64,000 nt of DNA, taken from assembly GCA_023459355.1 (NCBI GenBank), contig JAEWUM010000040.1:124001-188000 (forward strand), in the 5' to 3' direction. The stretch is from Bacteroidota bacterium (GTDB lineage Bacteria; Bacteroidota; Bacteroidia; Bacteroidales; Paludibacteraceae). This document shows, in pieces, positions 49,301 through 56,104 of the stretch; position 1 is the stretch's first letter, and the number at the start of each line of letters is the position of its first letter. The position numbers and the translations under genes are program-made. A model generated the notes under the pieces. That model worked only from the letters and a program-made list of their open reading frames with translations, did no database searches and was not told where the DNA came from.

Positions 49301-49668
49301 TTTACTACTTTTGTTTCGCTATTTCCAAGCGTTCCAACAACATCCAACGCTGCCTGATACAATCCACCAGCTTCCCATTCCTCGCCATTCCAGAAATTCC
49401 AGTTACCATCATCCACCGTCAAATAAATCCCTTCAGCGCCGGTAGGTTTAGCAGCCTCCAAAGCAGCCATATCCGCATACGTTCCCTTTGGAGAATACAA
49501 ATAATCCAAATAAACACCCAATTCCCCTCCCGTGATACGGTCGAAGAAATAATTAGTAATATCCTTGAGAACCTGACCAACACGAGCCGCCGAATTTGCC
49601 TGTTCAATGCTTTCAGTTCTAATTTCTTCTGCTTTACTGATAATATCAGTTACATTAACATCTGCCAT
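46303..49668 (-). CDS. Tailspike/tail fibre with polysaccharide-deacetylase-like domain
   Basis: A 1,121-residue protein starting at ATG 49668; the longer frame from 49719 begins inside a promoter. Residues 1-60 are a helical attachment region and 60-120 hold a GTYADMAALEAAKPTGAEGIYLTVDDGNWNFWNG tail-fibre module. Three repeats of about 130-145 residues follow (about 135, 283 and 428), each with FGxxDTA..., IGDWD..NY and TEAGAGK. Residues about 580-960 look like a NodB/CE4 domain: YRCDDNGAD, CDHTPDHS, FCQPGG and IMSHHYL. A beta-sandwich module ends the protein. It likely deacetylates or binds host surface glycan. Confidence 0.75.
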   Translation of the reverse strand: MADVNVTDIISKAEEIRTESIEQANSAARVGQVLKDITNYFFDRITGGELGVYLDYLYSPKGTYADMAALEAAKPTGAEGIYLTVDDGNWNFWNGEEWEAGGLYQAALDVVGTLGNSETKVVNQKTHLDNISFPFYNAGFGHTDTANQLKMLSAIKSIRLIGNWDKSKNFAIRSLYRNHATYKYMITLYELSSAGAVVGATYYTSGEIEVTETGEGKHTTVSCPTDANGRSIEVVIDYNMLTSNTTDYNFATSPYNWLIKKVYYDKTNIYDSDFTNLKISPAFVDAGFGFTNTADQILVHQAIKDFRPIGDWDKTKNYAIRNIYKNDGTNKYRLSVNEIAADGSVVGSVYDSGVFDVTEAGAGKYTRVLFPTVSNRSVELLIDYNRLSNSLYSFFAGSLNFIVRKDKIDRTALNEELINELIRSTAFYNAKFGIADTSAKLLTNSGVKSMRLIGDWDINGNYVVNTLYKNNSTFKYRLVISKVDNAGATISGQGYDSSTFNLTEAGAGKNTHVTFPLIGGKSVEMVIDYNLFSSSFNEGSKNYVVRRENILNIQNTASTSVNGALHTFDYAGYLATCTTPGSQVLRRRNNAALLNVINKRGGFYYRCDDNGADLVFESIFEKYGYAITYSINAALSEATRFVDVQRRGHLICDHTPDHSCNYFTIPTGSDALFAALIGSGIASIVGGKATLQITVLDGVTDVTNPVTPAIDLVNLKIGADGGYNLISGTNRIEGDFAAFTANPYFYVYVDNATGDKIGWVPVIASSVLAGSCTVTKQDGTAILFGANESINMYAQRTGSDKITLSEDAAYCLMLAGVEWFRVLGLQKPYAFCQPGGTTPRMNASAATGAIERLGLDAAFFSDSAVETVLTYNHTRNYPKLSYYPNTTLYVDYMTLADLQGVKELLSYYAATRKIVAIMSHHYLAKLYFEGATEAERIENYRKFIYDLMTWAYEQNIPVLSHSETVQLLNNSTTNRSENIMPNLYTDRAVQGKPDGYELGAGVVWDDTDGMHEDKIHHLKLNGNGELFTITDLGGLEKGNNDFEIWIKGTAGAIVSVQFGALGTAIFTPTITGAWQKFKLSDSTGITSLDIPYTTNFLTITATASNNTGTDISVSGMKLRGI

Positions 49669-49682
49669 ACTTTTTTTTATTT

Positions 49683-49718
49683 CAAAATTATCAATGATTA
49701 CATCCCGGAAAAAGGACA
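49683..49718 (-). promoter_or_regulatory. Phage promoter P4 (TGTCCTTTT-N23-TTTG) for the tailspike operon
   Basis: On the minus strand TGTCCTTTT (49718-49710) is followed after 23 bp by TTTG (49686-49683), with a full TAATTTTG -7 box. The tailspike ATG is 14 bp beyond. The same element with the same spacing occurs at 51991, 57490 and 63709. Confidence 0.75.
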
Positions 49719-49725
49719 CTAAAAA

Positions 49726-50238
49726 TTAACTCTCACTTGTAAGATCCGTAAAACGATCTCTATCCAACACCTCATCAAACGAAAGTTCGAAGTTGAAAGA
49801 AAGTAACGCGCCATATAAATCAAGAGCTGCAATCTCCACGAAATTCAATTCAATATCAGAAATTGCCAGATTACGCAAAAAAGGATACTTTTTCCGATCC
49901 CGCTTATCCAGTTTGATACGCTTCAAATAATCCTCAGCAATCCGCTCCATATTATTCTTCTGCTGCTGAATTTTCACGAAATCAGCCTTACCGGCCGATG
50001 CCAGGAACATCATTTCCACATAGCGGTTCTTATTCATGAAATCCTCACCACCTGGATACGTAACAGTCAGCTTCTCCAATGTCACCAGCGGATAACAAAG
50101 AACTTTCTGATCAGTCAACTGCTGATTGTCATTCAGCTCCAGGAAGTGCTTATTATCATCGCTGTGAAGTACATCCACATGCGTTTTACATAGATTCTCG
50201 ATGTATGCCGAAAAATCCGATAATTGATTACTTGCCAT
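49726..50238 (-). CDS. Unknown virion-region protein
   Basis: A 170-residue soluble protein with no recognised domain. It overlaps the upstream 258-residue gene by 11 bp and ends just before the tailspike promoter, so it closes the connector-tail unit driven from 51991. By position it may be a tail-completion or tail-tube-related protein. Charge is spread evenly and a basic helix lies at about 100-125 (IAEDYLKRIKLDKRDRKKYP). Confidence 0.5.
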   Translation of the reverse strand: MASNQLSDFSAYIENLCKTHVDVLHSDDNKHFLELNDNQQLTDQKVLCYPLVTLEKLTVTYPGGEDFMNKNRYVEMMFLASAGKADFVKIQQQKNNMERIAEDYLKRIKLDKRDRKKYPFLRNLAISDIELNFVEIAALDLYGALLSFNFELSFDEVLDRDRFTDLTSES

Positions 50239-51004
50239 TTTTTCTAAGAGTTTTAATTCTACGATTTATCGTTTTAAAAGCAATGATAGCCGGCATTTTG
50301 ATATACTTGTTGTAATTGATTACATCCTCACCAACAAAATTTTCGATGATAAGATTCCAGTTCGGATTGATAGGCTTTGCCGGTTTCACTTCCTGCTTAT
50401 CCCTTGGTTTCACTTCCTGATCATCTTCTTTTTCTTCGAAAAGAAAAGGAAAAGAGCCCGCCAACCAACGGTGAATAAAAATGTAATTCAAAAATATAGC
50501 ATGACAATCACTCAACCGGGCACGCTTTTCCACCAACTTAATTCTCTTGTCAAAATCAATCCGGGTAATTTCCTCACCCGGTCGTGTATAGAGCATCGAA
50601 ACAAATCTTATCAATGTATCCGGTCCGGGCTTATTCACATAATCAAAAAACGCCGTGTCGAATATGGCAAAGTGTTCCAATGTAATTCCCGACAATCGAT
50701 CGGCCGGAGCATGCAACCCGGCAATTTCTTTCAGGTAGAAAAAATTAGTCGATCCATCGGGACTGATGGCAAAGTCGGCCAGATCTGCCAGCTTGTAAGC
50801 ATCATATCCGCTAAGTTTGCGCATAATGTGAGAAGGTAACCCGTAAAAGCGCCGGATAAATTCCGTTTGACTAACATTGCCGGTATATATCTGAGCGCAA
50901 ACAGCAAACTGATGCTCATTCAATTCATCCCAACGTTCAGGAACATCAATCTTCTTATGCCGATTGAACCCGAATCGTTTATAATGTATTTCTACCTTGT
51001 GCAT
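50228..51004 (-). CDS. Unknown virion-region protein (258 aa)
   Basis: Start ATG 51004 (MHKVEIHYKRFGFNRHKKIDVPERWDELNEHQF) lies one base after the preceding stop; a longer frame from 51127 would overlap that gene and adds unrelated residues. The protein is mainly helical, with an acidic-basic tail containing repeated QEVKPxxKQEVKPAKP. No family is recognised. In the unit it follows the 320-residue connector-like gene. Confidence 0.55.
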   Translation of the reverse strand: MHKVEIHYKRFGFNRHKKIDVPERWDELNEHQFAVCAQIYTGNVSQTEFIRRFYGLPSHIMRKLSGYDAYKLADLADFAISPDGSTNFFYLKEIAGLHAPADRLSGITLEHFAIFDTAFFDYVNKPGPDTLIRFVSMLYTRPGEEITRIDFDKRIKLVEKRARLSDCHAIFLNYIFIHRWLAGSFPFLFEEKEDDQEVKPRDKQEVKPAKPINPNWNLIIENFVGEDVINYNKYIKMPAIIAFKTINRRIKTLRKNGK

Positions 51005-51005
51005 A

Positions 51006-51968
51006 TTAGGCAAAAAATGATTTTTTATCAGTATTATCCCTGTTTGGGATTCTCGCGTTAGATGGCGCTGCATACTCAAATTCGGAACGTAGCAACTTTT
51101 CAGCCAGTGCCCAGTACTGTTCTGCATCCTTTTCAGCCGTTCCGGCCTGAATGTTTACCATTTCAAGCGCCACGGGTGAAGTAACATACATATCCTCGGA
51201 CGATTTCAGCGACTCAAAAAACAAACCTTTCTCGGTAACGCTGCCCGATTCACGCATCAACCTGGATACTGCATGAAGCACTACAACCGGTACCAATGCC
51301 TGGCGAAGTCTTATAAATTTGTCTGCAGGTGTTTCCTTTACTAACTCAACCATCATATCATCATATATTTTGCCCAATCGTGGCGCAATTTTAGTTTTGA
51401 TGACCGTGTTGAAATTCGGGCGAAGTCTCAGGAAGATTATCCGGCTGTTGGCAATCCAGTAGTATTCGTTTACCTCCGATGTATTACGTACAATGGCAGT
51501 TTTCGAATGCGTATAGTTTGGAGAATCTTTGTACTTCGGAAATGTAGCTACTTCCGACTCCAGGAATGTAAGCATGTTATCCAGCGAAGCAAAACCTTTA
51601 TCTTTCCAGTTCTTCTTCAGTGCCTGTTCCTGATATTTATACGGTGTTTTTGTTTCGGCCGACTCCTGGCGTTTGGCTCCCGAATTCCCAATGGTAATTT
51701 GCATTTCATCATAATCATGCCAAAATGCCAGGAAAGCATTCGCACGTTGTGCAAGCGTTATGAATCGTTTCTGCTTATCGGTTGGATTTGCTGCATTGTA
51801 ATAGCCTATCAAATCACCGGTAAGGTCATCGCCCAGAAGTGGACGGATGAACATTTCAAATGCTGTTTGAAGTGGACCTTCAAAAACTGTAAACTCAGCC
51901 GACTTGGCAATGCTGATGTATGGCTGAATTTCAGATGCGTTGTTCCATTTTGCTTTTGAGAATATCAT
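51006..51968 (-). CDS. Bacteroidota-phage structural protein, DUF6712-like
   Basis: A 320-residue helical protein. The N-terminal part (KAKWNNASEIQPYISIAKSAEFTVFEGPLQTAFEMFIRPLLGDDL) and the regularly spaced helices resemble a Bacteroidota phage family that I associate with DUF6712, thought to act at the head-tail junction. It is the first gene after promoter P3, 23 bp beyond the TTTG. A major capsid role is less likely because no HK97-type motif is seen. Confidence 0.5.
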   Translation of the reverse strand: MIFSKAKWNNASEIQPYISIAKSAEFTVFEGPLQTAFEMFIRPLLGDDLTGDLIGYYNAANPTDKQKRFITLAQRANAFLAFWHDYDEMQITIGNSGAKRQESAETKTPYKYQEQALKKNWKDKGFASLDNMLTFLESEVATFPKYKDSPNYTHSKTAIVRNTSEVNEYYWIANSRIIFLRLRPNFNTVIKTKIAPRLGKIYDDMMVELVKETPADKFIRLRQALVPVVVLHAVSRLMRESGSVTEKGLFFESLKSSEDMYVTSPVALEMVNIQAGTAEKDAEQYWALAEKLLRSEFEYAAPSNARIPNRDNTDKKSFFA

Positions 51969-51990
51969 ATATACATTAATTTAGTTTCTG

Positions 51991-52026
51991 CAAATTTCTG
52001 CAATAACATCCCGAAAGAAAAGGACA
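51991..52026 (-). promoter_or_regulatory. Phage promoter P3 (TGTCCTTTT-N23-TTTG)
   Basis: On the minus strand TGTCCTTTT (52026-52018) is followed after 23 bp by TTTG (51994-51991). The -7 region reads GAAATTTG. It lies right after the terminator at 52034-52054 and 23 bp before the start of the 320-residue structural gene. Confidence 0.75.
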
Positions 52027-52033
52027 TAAAAAA

Positions 52034-52054
52034 CCCGGAGAGGAACTCCCCGGG
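52034..52054 (-). terminator. Terminator of the four-small-gene unit
   Basis: A GC-rich stem (CCCGG-AG / CT-CCGGG arms) followed on the minus strand by a run of six T. It ends the small-gene unit (stop at 52098) and precedes promoter P3. Confidence 0.85.
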
Positions 52055-52097
52055 AATGATTAAATACAAATATTTTCCATCACATTATGAAGTTTTA

Positions 52098-52367
52098 TTA
52101 TAAGAATCTTTCATTAATTAGCTGAATTAATTGCTTATAAGTTTTATCACTGTAACGGCGATCCCCGATCTGATCACAGTTTAATTCACCTTCATATATT
52201 CTCAGATCAAAAAGCAATAATACATGGCTCGTGGAAGCATCATATATTGCAATCATCACAGTAGACCCAAAATCAATTTTACATTTATATTGATTCTCCT
52301 CATTGATTTTAACGGCTAATGGAAGGAAATCTCTTGATGCATCGTTATATAATTCTTGTAATGTCAT
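52098..52367 (-). CDS. Unknown small prophage protein (89 aa)
   Basis: An 89-residue protein (MTLQELYNDASRDFLPLAVKINEENQYKCKIDFG...) with predicted helix-strand-strand-helix layout and no recognised family. It is the last of four small genes read from 53233, 17 bp after the previous stop, and is followed by the terminator at 52034. Confidence 0.5.
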   Translation of the reverse strand: MTLQELYNDASRDFLPLAVKINEENQYKCKIDFGSTVMIAIYDASTSHVLLLFDLRIYEGELNCDQIGDRRYSDKTYKQLIQLINERFL

Positions 52368-52384
52368 AGCTGCAATATGTTAAC

Positions 52385-52693
52385 CTATAAGTTGATTTCT
52401 TCTTCATTCTTCTCATACACCACCCAGCAACTGGATCCGTCAATATTAGCCGTTTTGTAACCCAGTTCCGTTAACTTCAAATTAATTTCCCTGAGTGAAG
52501 CATATATCCATTCCGAAAGATTATACTGAATTTCAAGTGTAGAATAAAACACTTTCATTTCCGGATCTCCCGTTGTAGAATACAGTTTTTCAATGATTTC
52601 TTTAAGAACATCCTGTTTTGGCGATGTCTCAACTTCAGGAGCATTATCAGTATCCTGAATAAACCCGATTTTTCTTTTCTTAGCCATTATCAT
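52385..52693 (-). CDS. Unknown small prophage protein (102 aa)
   Basis: A 102-residue acidic protein with a basic start (MIMAKKRKIGFIQDTDNAPE). The second Met, two codons later, is an alternative start. It overlaps the upstream gene by 14 bp. Two helices separated by a WIYASLREI segment are likely. No family is recognised. Confidence 0.5.
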   Translation of the reverse strand: MIMAKKRKIGFIQDTDNAPEVETSPKQDVLKEIIEKLYSTTGDPEMKVFYSTLEIQYNLSEWIYASLREINLKLTELGYKTANIDGSSCWVVYEKNEEEINL

Positions 52694-52934
52694 CCGTATT
52701 TAAGATAGGTAGAAGCGATTTTAATTCATCCCTTATTCCTACAAGGTTATTAATATGATGCGATAAAGAAGCTAATTCTTTCGGGTTACCAAGGTTCTCA
52801 CCAAGTTGTCTCGAAAGATAATCCTGTACATTGAGCAATGCCTCGATATAAGTATCAGGCATTTCATTTTCCTGCCAACATTTTAGCAAAGATACTAATT
52901 CCGTGGAAATTACAAATCCATCTACCTGTGTCAT
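52680..52934 (-). CDS. Unknown small prophage protein (84 aa)
   Basis: An 84-residue acidic helical protein (MTQVDGFVISTELVSLLKCWQENEMPDTYIEALLNVQDYL...). It overlaps both neighbours (4 and 14 bp), so translation of the four-gene set is coupled. It may be a dimeric helical protein, but no family is assigned. Confidence 0.5.
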   Translation of the reverse strand: MTQVDGFVISTELVSLLKCWQENEMPDTYIEALLNVQDYLSRQLGENLGNPKELASLSHHINNLVGIRDELKSLLPILNTDDNG

Positions 52935-53233
52935 GATATGCCTCCTTCCTTATAAATAAATGAAAATTGAAAATCTTCATCCAATACATTCAAGTGAGCA
53001 CCCACCTCATCAATGTTGAGTGATACAACACAATCTTTTTCAATACGCTCGATGGCCGTGTTGCAGAAGTTCCGGATCTGACTGATCACATTGTTTTTGT
53101 CGAAAGTGTGACTGTTCGAAAATTGTTTAATGGCCACCTCTTCGGGTTCGAATAGCTTTGCAAGATTCGTGTTTCGTGACCTGATAGGTACACGCGCGGG
53201 CGCATGGCTCGCCGGGAAAGTTGTTTTGTTCAT
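52931..53233 (-). CDS. Unknown small prophage protein (100 aa)
   Basis: Start ATG 53233 (MNKTTFPASHAPARVPIRSRNTNLAKLF) is preferred; six more codons reach into a repeated TTTGTTTTCGCA element. The basic N-terminus leads to a helical and then beta-rich C-terminus (SLNIDEVGAHLNVLDEDFQFSFIYKEGG). It heads the small-gene unit. No family is recognised. The leader upstream is highly structured. Confidence 0.5.
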   Translation of the reverse strand: MNKTTFPASHAPARVPIRSRNTNLAKLFEPEEVAIKQFSNSHTFDKNNVISQIRNFCNTAIERIEKDCVVSLNIDEVGAHLNVLDEDFQFSFIYKEGGIS

Positions 53234-53235
53234 AA

Positions 53236-53427
53236 TGGTTTGTTTTCGCAATTAAATTATAGAGCACAAAAGAAGCGGTGCTCACTTTCCGCTGCGAAAA
53301 CAAACCAAAAGGCTGATACCGGTCTAACCGGCTCGGAAAGGGCACCGCCCTAATATTTTAGAATAAAAAAATCCACGTGCAGGCTTTGCAGTGGAGGCTG
53401 TTCACAGCCTTTTAATTTGTTTTCGCA
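53236..53427. promoter_or_regulatory. Three copies of TTTGTTTTCGCA in the leader of the small-gene unit
   Basis: The 12-mer occurs at 53239-53250 (plus), 53293-53304 (inverted) and 53416-53427 (plus). The first two form a perfect 15-bp inverted repeat (53236-53250 / 53293-53307) with a 42-nt loop. The copy at 53416 begins just after the -7 box of the promoter at 53431. The copy at 53239 sits 5 bp before the ATG at 53233. They look like binding sites of one regulator or a foldback leader. Confidence 0.6.
53365..53427 (-). ncRNA. Possible small RNA ending in an intrinsic terminator
   Basis: Downstream of the promoter at 53431 the minus strand folds as a GGCTG/CAGCC hairpin (53395-53410) and a second hairpin CCAC-TGCA / TGCA-GTGG (53373-53394), followed by AT and six T. 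A transcript of about 60 nt would end here. It could be a small RNA, an attenuator for the small-gene unit, or simply the terminator of the membrane-protein gene that stops at 53487. Confidence 0.4.
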
Positions 53428-53430
53428 CTG

Positions 53431-53462
53431 CAAAGATTAAAATAGTTTTTGTAACTACCAAA
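53431..53462 (-). promoter_or_regulatory. Promoter before the possible small RNA
   Basis: On the minus strand TTTG (53462-53459) and AATCTTTG (53438-53431) are 20 bp apart. The -7 box departs from consensus by one base. It lies in the 3' flank of the membrane-protein gene and faces the small-gene unit. Confidence 0.5.
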
Positions 53463-53486
53463 TAAAAAGTGAATTATTTTATTAAA

Positions 53487-54290
53487 TTAATAATGCTGAC
53501 TTAATTCTTCTATTTGTTTTTCATAAGAATTGATCCTTTCAAGTGCATCCGACATTTTTTTCTGATCATTATTTTGAACCGCTTCATCATAAGATCTCTT
53601 GGCATTTAACAGGTTCCGCTTTAAATTATTCATTAACTTCTGATTTTCTTGCTTCTTTATAATAGGTTCATATCTATTATAATAAATGTCATTAGCGACC
53701 TTATAAGCTTTCTCACTGAAAAAGTAACCTTCAGGCTTCCTGTTTCTCACAAAACTTTCAATAGTATTGCTTGTTCGATTATACATTTCAGAAATCAAAT
53801 AATCTTCATGAACTGGAGCAAGCTTCTCACCAACAGCCATCCAAACATTGGTGCTCATCTTAATCGAATTCTCGATATTTTTTCGGAACCATCTTTCAAC
53901 TTCCTGATGAGATTTTTCTTCAACGATCTTTAAATATTTCTCATCCTTTTCAGAAGCAATAACATCCATCAGACCATAATAAACATCATTATCAATATAA
54001 CCTTCTTCCTCTTTCCGTTTTCTCAATTCATGTCTCGCCTGACCAGGAGTAAGATATGAAAAATCTTCAGCACCACCACCCCAGTTATTAAAAAACACAT
54101 CCGGTTGAGAATTGTATGATTCAACTTTAACATCTGAAACATTTTCAGCTTTAATTGACTTTACAGCCTGATCGTAGGTTTCACCATAATTTCTCTCGTT
54201 AGAAAATCTTCTACTTTTTAATTGTTTATTCTTATTTGCATTAATGATGATAACAAAAAGTATAAAACCTATAATAATTGCCCATGCCAT
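53487..54290 (-). CDS. Membrane-anchored coiled-coil protein (prophage accessory)
   Basis: Start ATG 54290 gives MAWAIIIGFILFVIIINANKNKQ, an N-terminal membrane helix with a positive cytoplasmic flank; the longer frame from 54416 would run through the terminator and promoter. The remaining 240 residues are helical and charged, with a C-terminal coiled coil (about 215-267). It has its own promoter at 54323. The design is that of a cytoplasmic-facing membrane sensor or exclusion protein. No family is recognised. Confidence 0.6.
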   Translation of the reverse strand: MAWAIIIGFILFVIIINANKNKQLKSRRFSNERNYGETYDQAVKSIKAENVSDVKVESYNSQPDVFFNNWGGGAEDFSYLTPGQARHELRKRKEEEGYIDNDVYYGLMDVIASEKDEKYLKIVEEKSHQEVERWFRKNIENSIKMSTNVWMAVGEKLAPVHEDYLISEMYNRTSNTIESFVRNRKPEGYFFSEKAYKVANDIYYNRYEPIIKKQENQKLMNNLKRNLLNAKRSYDEAVQNNDQKKMSDALERINSYEKQIEELSQHY

Positions 54291-54322
54291 AGTATTAAAT
54301 ATTAGATTATTATTAAGTACTG

Positions 54323-54330
54323 CAAAGATA
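54323..54330 (-). promoter_or_regulatory. -7 box for the membrane-anchored gene
   Basis: The minus strand reads TATCTTTG then CA, a perfect TAnnTTTG, 32 bp before ATG 54290. It overlaps the T-tract of the xre terminator. Confidence 0.65.
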
Positions 54331-54336
54331 AAAAAA

Positions 54337-54358
54337 GCCTCACATGTCATTGTGAGGC
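54337..54358 (-). terminator. Terminator of the XRE gene
   Basis: An 8-bp GCCTCACA/TGTGAGGC stem with a 6-nt loop, followed on the minus strand by seven T. It closes the XRE transcript 20 bp after its stop at 54379. Confidence 0.85.
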
Positions 54359-54378
54359 AATTATAATTTAGAATGAAA

Positions 54379-54576
54379 TTAAACAAAATCAATTCTTTTT
54401 CTAAACACTGTTGCAATCTTCGAAAGTATATCTATACCAACCGAATACTTACCTTGTTCAATCCGGGATATATTTGCCTGGGTTATCCCTACCAATTCAG
54501 CTAATTCTTTTTGACTCATGTTTTTTTCTTCTCTTAGCTGAGTAATCCGTTTACCAATGTCTTCTCTTATGTTCAT
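54379..54576 (-). CDS. XRE family (Cro/C1-type) transcriptional regulator
   Basis: A 65-residue protein that is essentially one HTH_3 domain: MNIREDIGKRITQLREEKNMSQKELAELVGITQANISRIEQGKYS, with the recognition helix ITQANISRIEQ. There is no ligand or cleavage domain, so it is a Cro-like or toxin-antitoxin-type regulator. Its promoter overlaps a 22-bp palindrome, which is probably its own operator. It has its own promoter and terminator within the late structural region, so it is an inserted accessory module. Confidence 0.88.
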   Translation of the reverse strand: MNIREDIGKRITQLREEKNMSQKELAELVGITQANISRIEQGKYSVGIDILSKIATVFRKRIDFV

Positions 54577-54593
54577 GTGAATTTATTTTGACA

Positions 54594-54622
54594 CAAAAAT
54601 AATATATCTAATTAGATATATT
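54594..54622 (-). promoter_or_regulatory. XRE promoter with palindromic operator
   Basis: On the minus strand TATTTTTG (54601-54594) is a perfect -7 box, 17 bp before the start codon at 54576. Directly upstream, 54601-54622 is a perfect 22-bp palindrome with core ATATCTAATTAGATAT. A bound repressor would cover the spacer and -33 region. No second copy is seen in the window. Confidence 0.7.
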
Positions 54623-54649
54623 TATATGTAATACATGTTATAAAACAGC

Positions 54650-54681
54650 AAATCCGCCGAACTTCACAGCCCAGCGGATTT
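54650..54681 (-). terminator. Terminator of the portal operon
   Basis: An 8-bp stem AAATCCGC/GCGGATTT with a 16-nt loop, followed on the minus strand by GCTGTTTT. It lies 56 bp after the portal stop and separates the structural genes from the XRE module. Confidence 0.7.
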
Positions 54682-54736
54682 TGAATTCACACAATCTTTT
54701 TATAAAATGAAAAAACTAATCCAATAGCGAGCAAAA

Positions 54737-56101
54737 CTATGATAATGTCTTTTGTGTTCCTTTTCCCTTATCCAGCGTGGTGAGTACTGTGTTACGGTAT
54801 CTCAACACGATGTCAGTATAACCATTGTAACGAAGCATCATTTCAATCGGATCCAGCAGGTTCTGTCTGTCAACCCATGCATTGGCAATGTTAACCAAAA
54901 ACGCTTCTCTGATGTTACTTCCTCCCTGGTTGCCGGCGTATGTTCCCCCGGGCATACCTGCACCCAACACGTTAGGGTTAATCATCAGGGCAAACATGAT
55001 TTCACTGTTAGCAGCTGCACTGGTAACAAGCTTATCACCTTCCTTCGATTTATTATCCAACGCCGTAATTTTCCATTCTTCAGATAATTTACCGTCATCC
55101 AGCGAATCGTAAAATGTGAAAATTGGTTTCTCAGCATTTTCCACGCCCAACAGGTTATCTTCAATCGAATCCATATAAGTACTAATTGCTTTCTGACGAT
55201 CGATTGGATCATCATATTCTGCTGGTGGAAACTTACGATCCCAAAACGAATACGGAATCTGTATGTGCCATTTCCACGTTGCCTGGTTCTTGTAAACTTT
55301 CTGAAGATATTTAGGAACCGATTTTGCAATATCAATCCATCCGGCCAGATAAGCCGATAACCAAACAGGTTCACTGTATGTATCCCGGTTACTCCACGAA
55401 TCACGGATCATAAACACGGCACTTTCTTTTTGCTTACCTGAGTTTTTTCTGATATCCAAATCAATTTCAGGATCATAATCCAGCAATACATCAAATGCTT
55501 CAAATTGATCTTTGGCCGGAGTTTCAGGAAACTTTCCCGAAACAACACATTTTTCTAATCCTGTTTTAAGATCCCGTTCACTGATTCGGAAGAAATACGC
55601 GTTTATCGGGTTCAGGCCAATTAGTTTGCTGCCATCAGTATTGGGAATAAGCTGAACGGCCGAAGATCCAAACTTGAAGTAATCCCTGCCTGATTTCTCC
55701 ATGTATCTGCGAATGCGCGTAGAATTAACCAATCGTTGTGGTTCCGGATCGGGGTATGCTTCAAGTATTTCATTACCATCAGCATCATAACCCGAAACCT
55801 TACAAACAAATATACCCTGACCAAGCGTGAAATTTCGAATAAACTTCAAACCTGAATTCAAAATACTGGTCGATGAAATAATTTTATCAGCCCACTGCGG
55901 AAAATCGTTGTTCGAACCCCATGAAAGTAATTTTACACCCTCCAGACCAGTAAAATCCTGATCGAGTTTAGTGTCAACAACTTTTTTTATTTTCTTTTTT
56001 TCTTCCGGAGTAATACCCGATGGCGATCCGGTAGTGGCAGCAAAGAATTTTGTTGACGACATCATCAGGGGTGTACCCTGTTTGTTGTATATTATATCCA
56101 T
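54737..56101 (-). CDS. Phage portal protein
   Basis: A 454-residue protein. The region LLSWGSNNDFPQWADKIISSTSILNSGLKFIRNFTLGQGI (about 58-97) is typical of Bacteroidota phage portal proteins, followed by a wing and stem region and a C-terminal crown (MLRYNGYTDIVLRYRNTVLTTLDKG). The portal dodecamer forms the DNA channel at a capsid vertex and docks the terminase. It follows two unknown genes with 3-bp gaps and overlaps. It ends in a terminator. Confidence 0.75.
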   Translation of the reverse strand: MDIIYNKQGTPLMMSSTKFFAATTGSPSGITPEEKKKIKKVVDTKLDQDFTGLEGVKLLSWGSNNDFPQWADKIISSTSILNSGLKFIRNFTLGQGIFVCKVSGYDADGNEILEAYPDPEPQRLVNSTRIRRYMEKSGRDYFKFGSSAVQLIPNTDGSKLIGLNPINAYFFRISERDLKTGLEKCVVSGKFPETPAKDQFEAFDVLLDYDPEIDLDIRKNSGKQKESAVFMIRDSWSNRDTYSEPVWLSAYLAGWIDIAKSVPKYLQKVYKNQATWKWHIQIPYSFWDRKFPPAEYDDPIDRQKAISTYMDSIEDNLLGVENAEKPIFTFYDSLDDGKLSEEWKITALDNKSKEGDKLVTSAAANSEIMFALMINPNVLGAGMPGGTYAGNQGGSNIREAFLVNIANAWVDRQNLLDPIEMMLRYNGYTDIVLRYRNTVLTTLDKGKGTQKTLS

Positions 56102-56104
56102 AAT

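Noticed and set aside
49668..49719. Upstream 17-codon extension of the tailspike
   Set aside because: The extension would start within the TGTCCTTTT element and include the -7 box of P4.
51006..51968. Major capsid protein
   Set aside because: The position would allow it, but the sequence shows no HK97-type features and better resembles a helical connector family; left as an unknown structural protein.
53127..53345. Open frame of 72 codons (minus) through the structured leader
   Set aside because: It runs through the inverted repeats and overlaps the 100-residue gene in another frame; the 100-residue frame fits the overlapping gene chain better.
53487..54576. Toxin-antitoxin pair formed by the XRE gene and the membrane-anchored gene
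   Set aside because: They are separated by a terminator and a new promoter, and the second protein is far larger than typical toxins.
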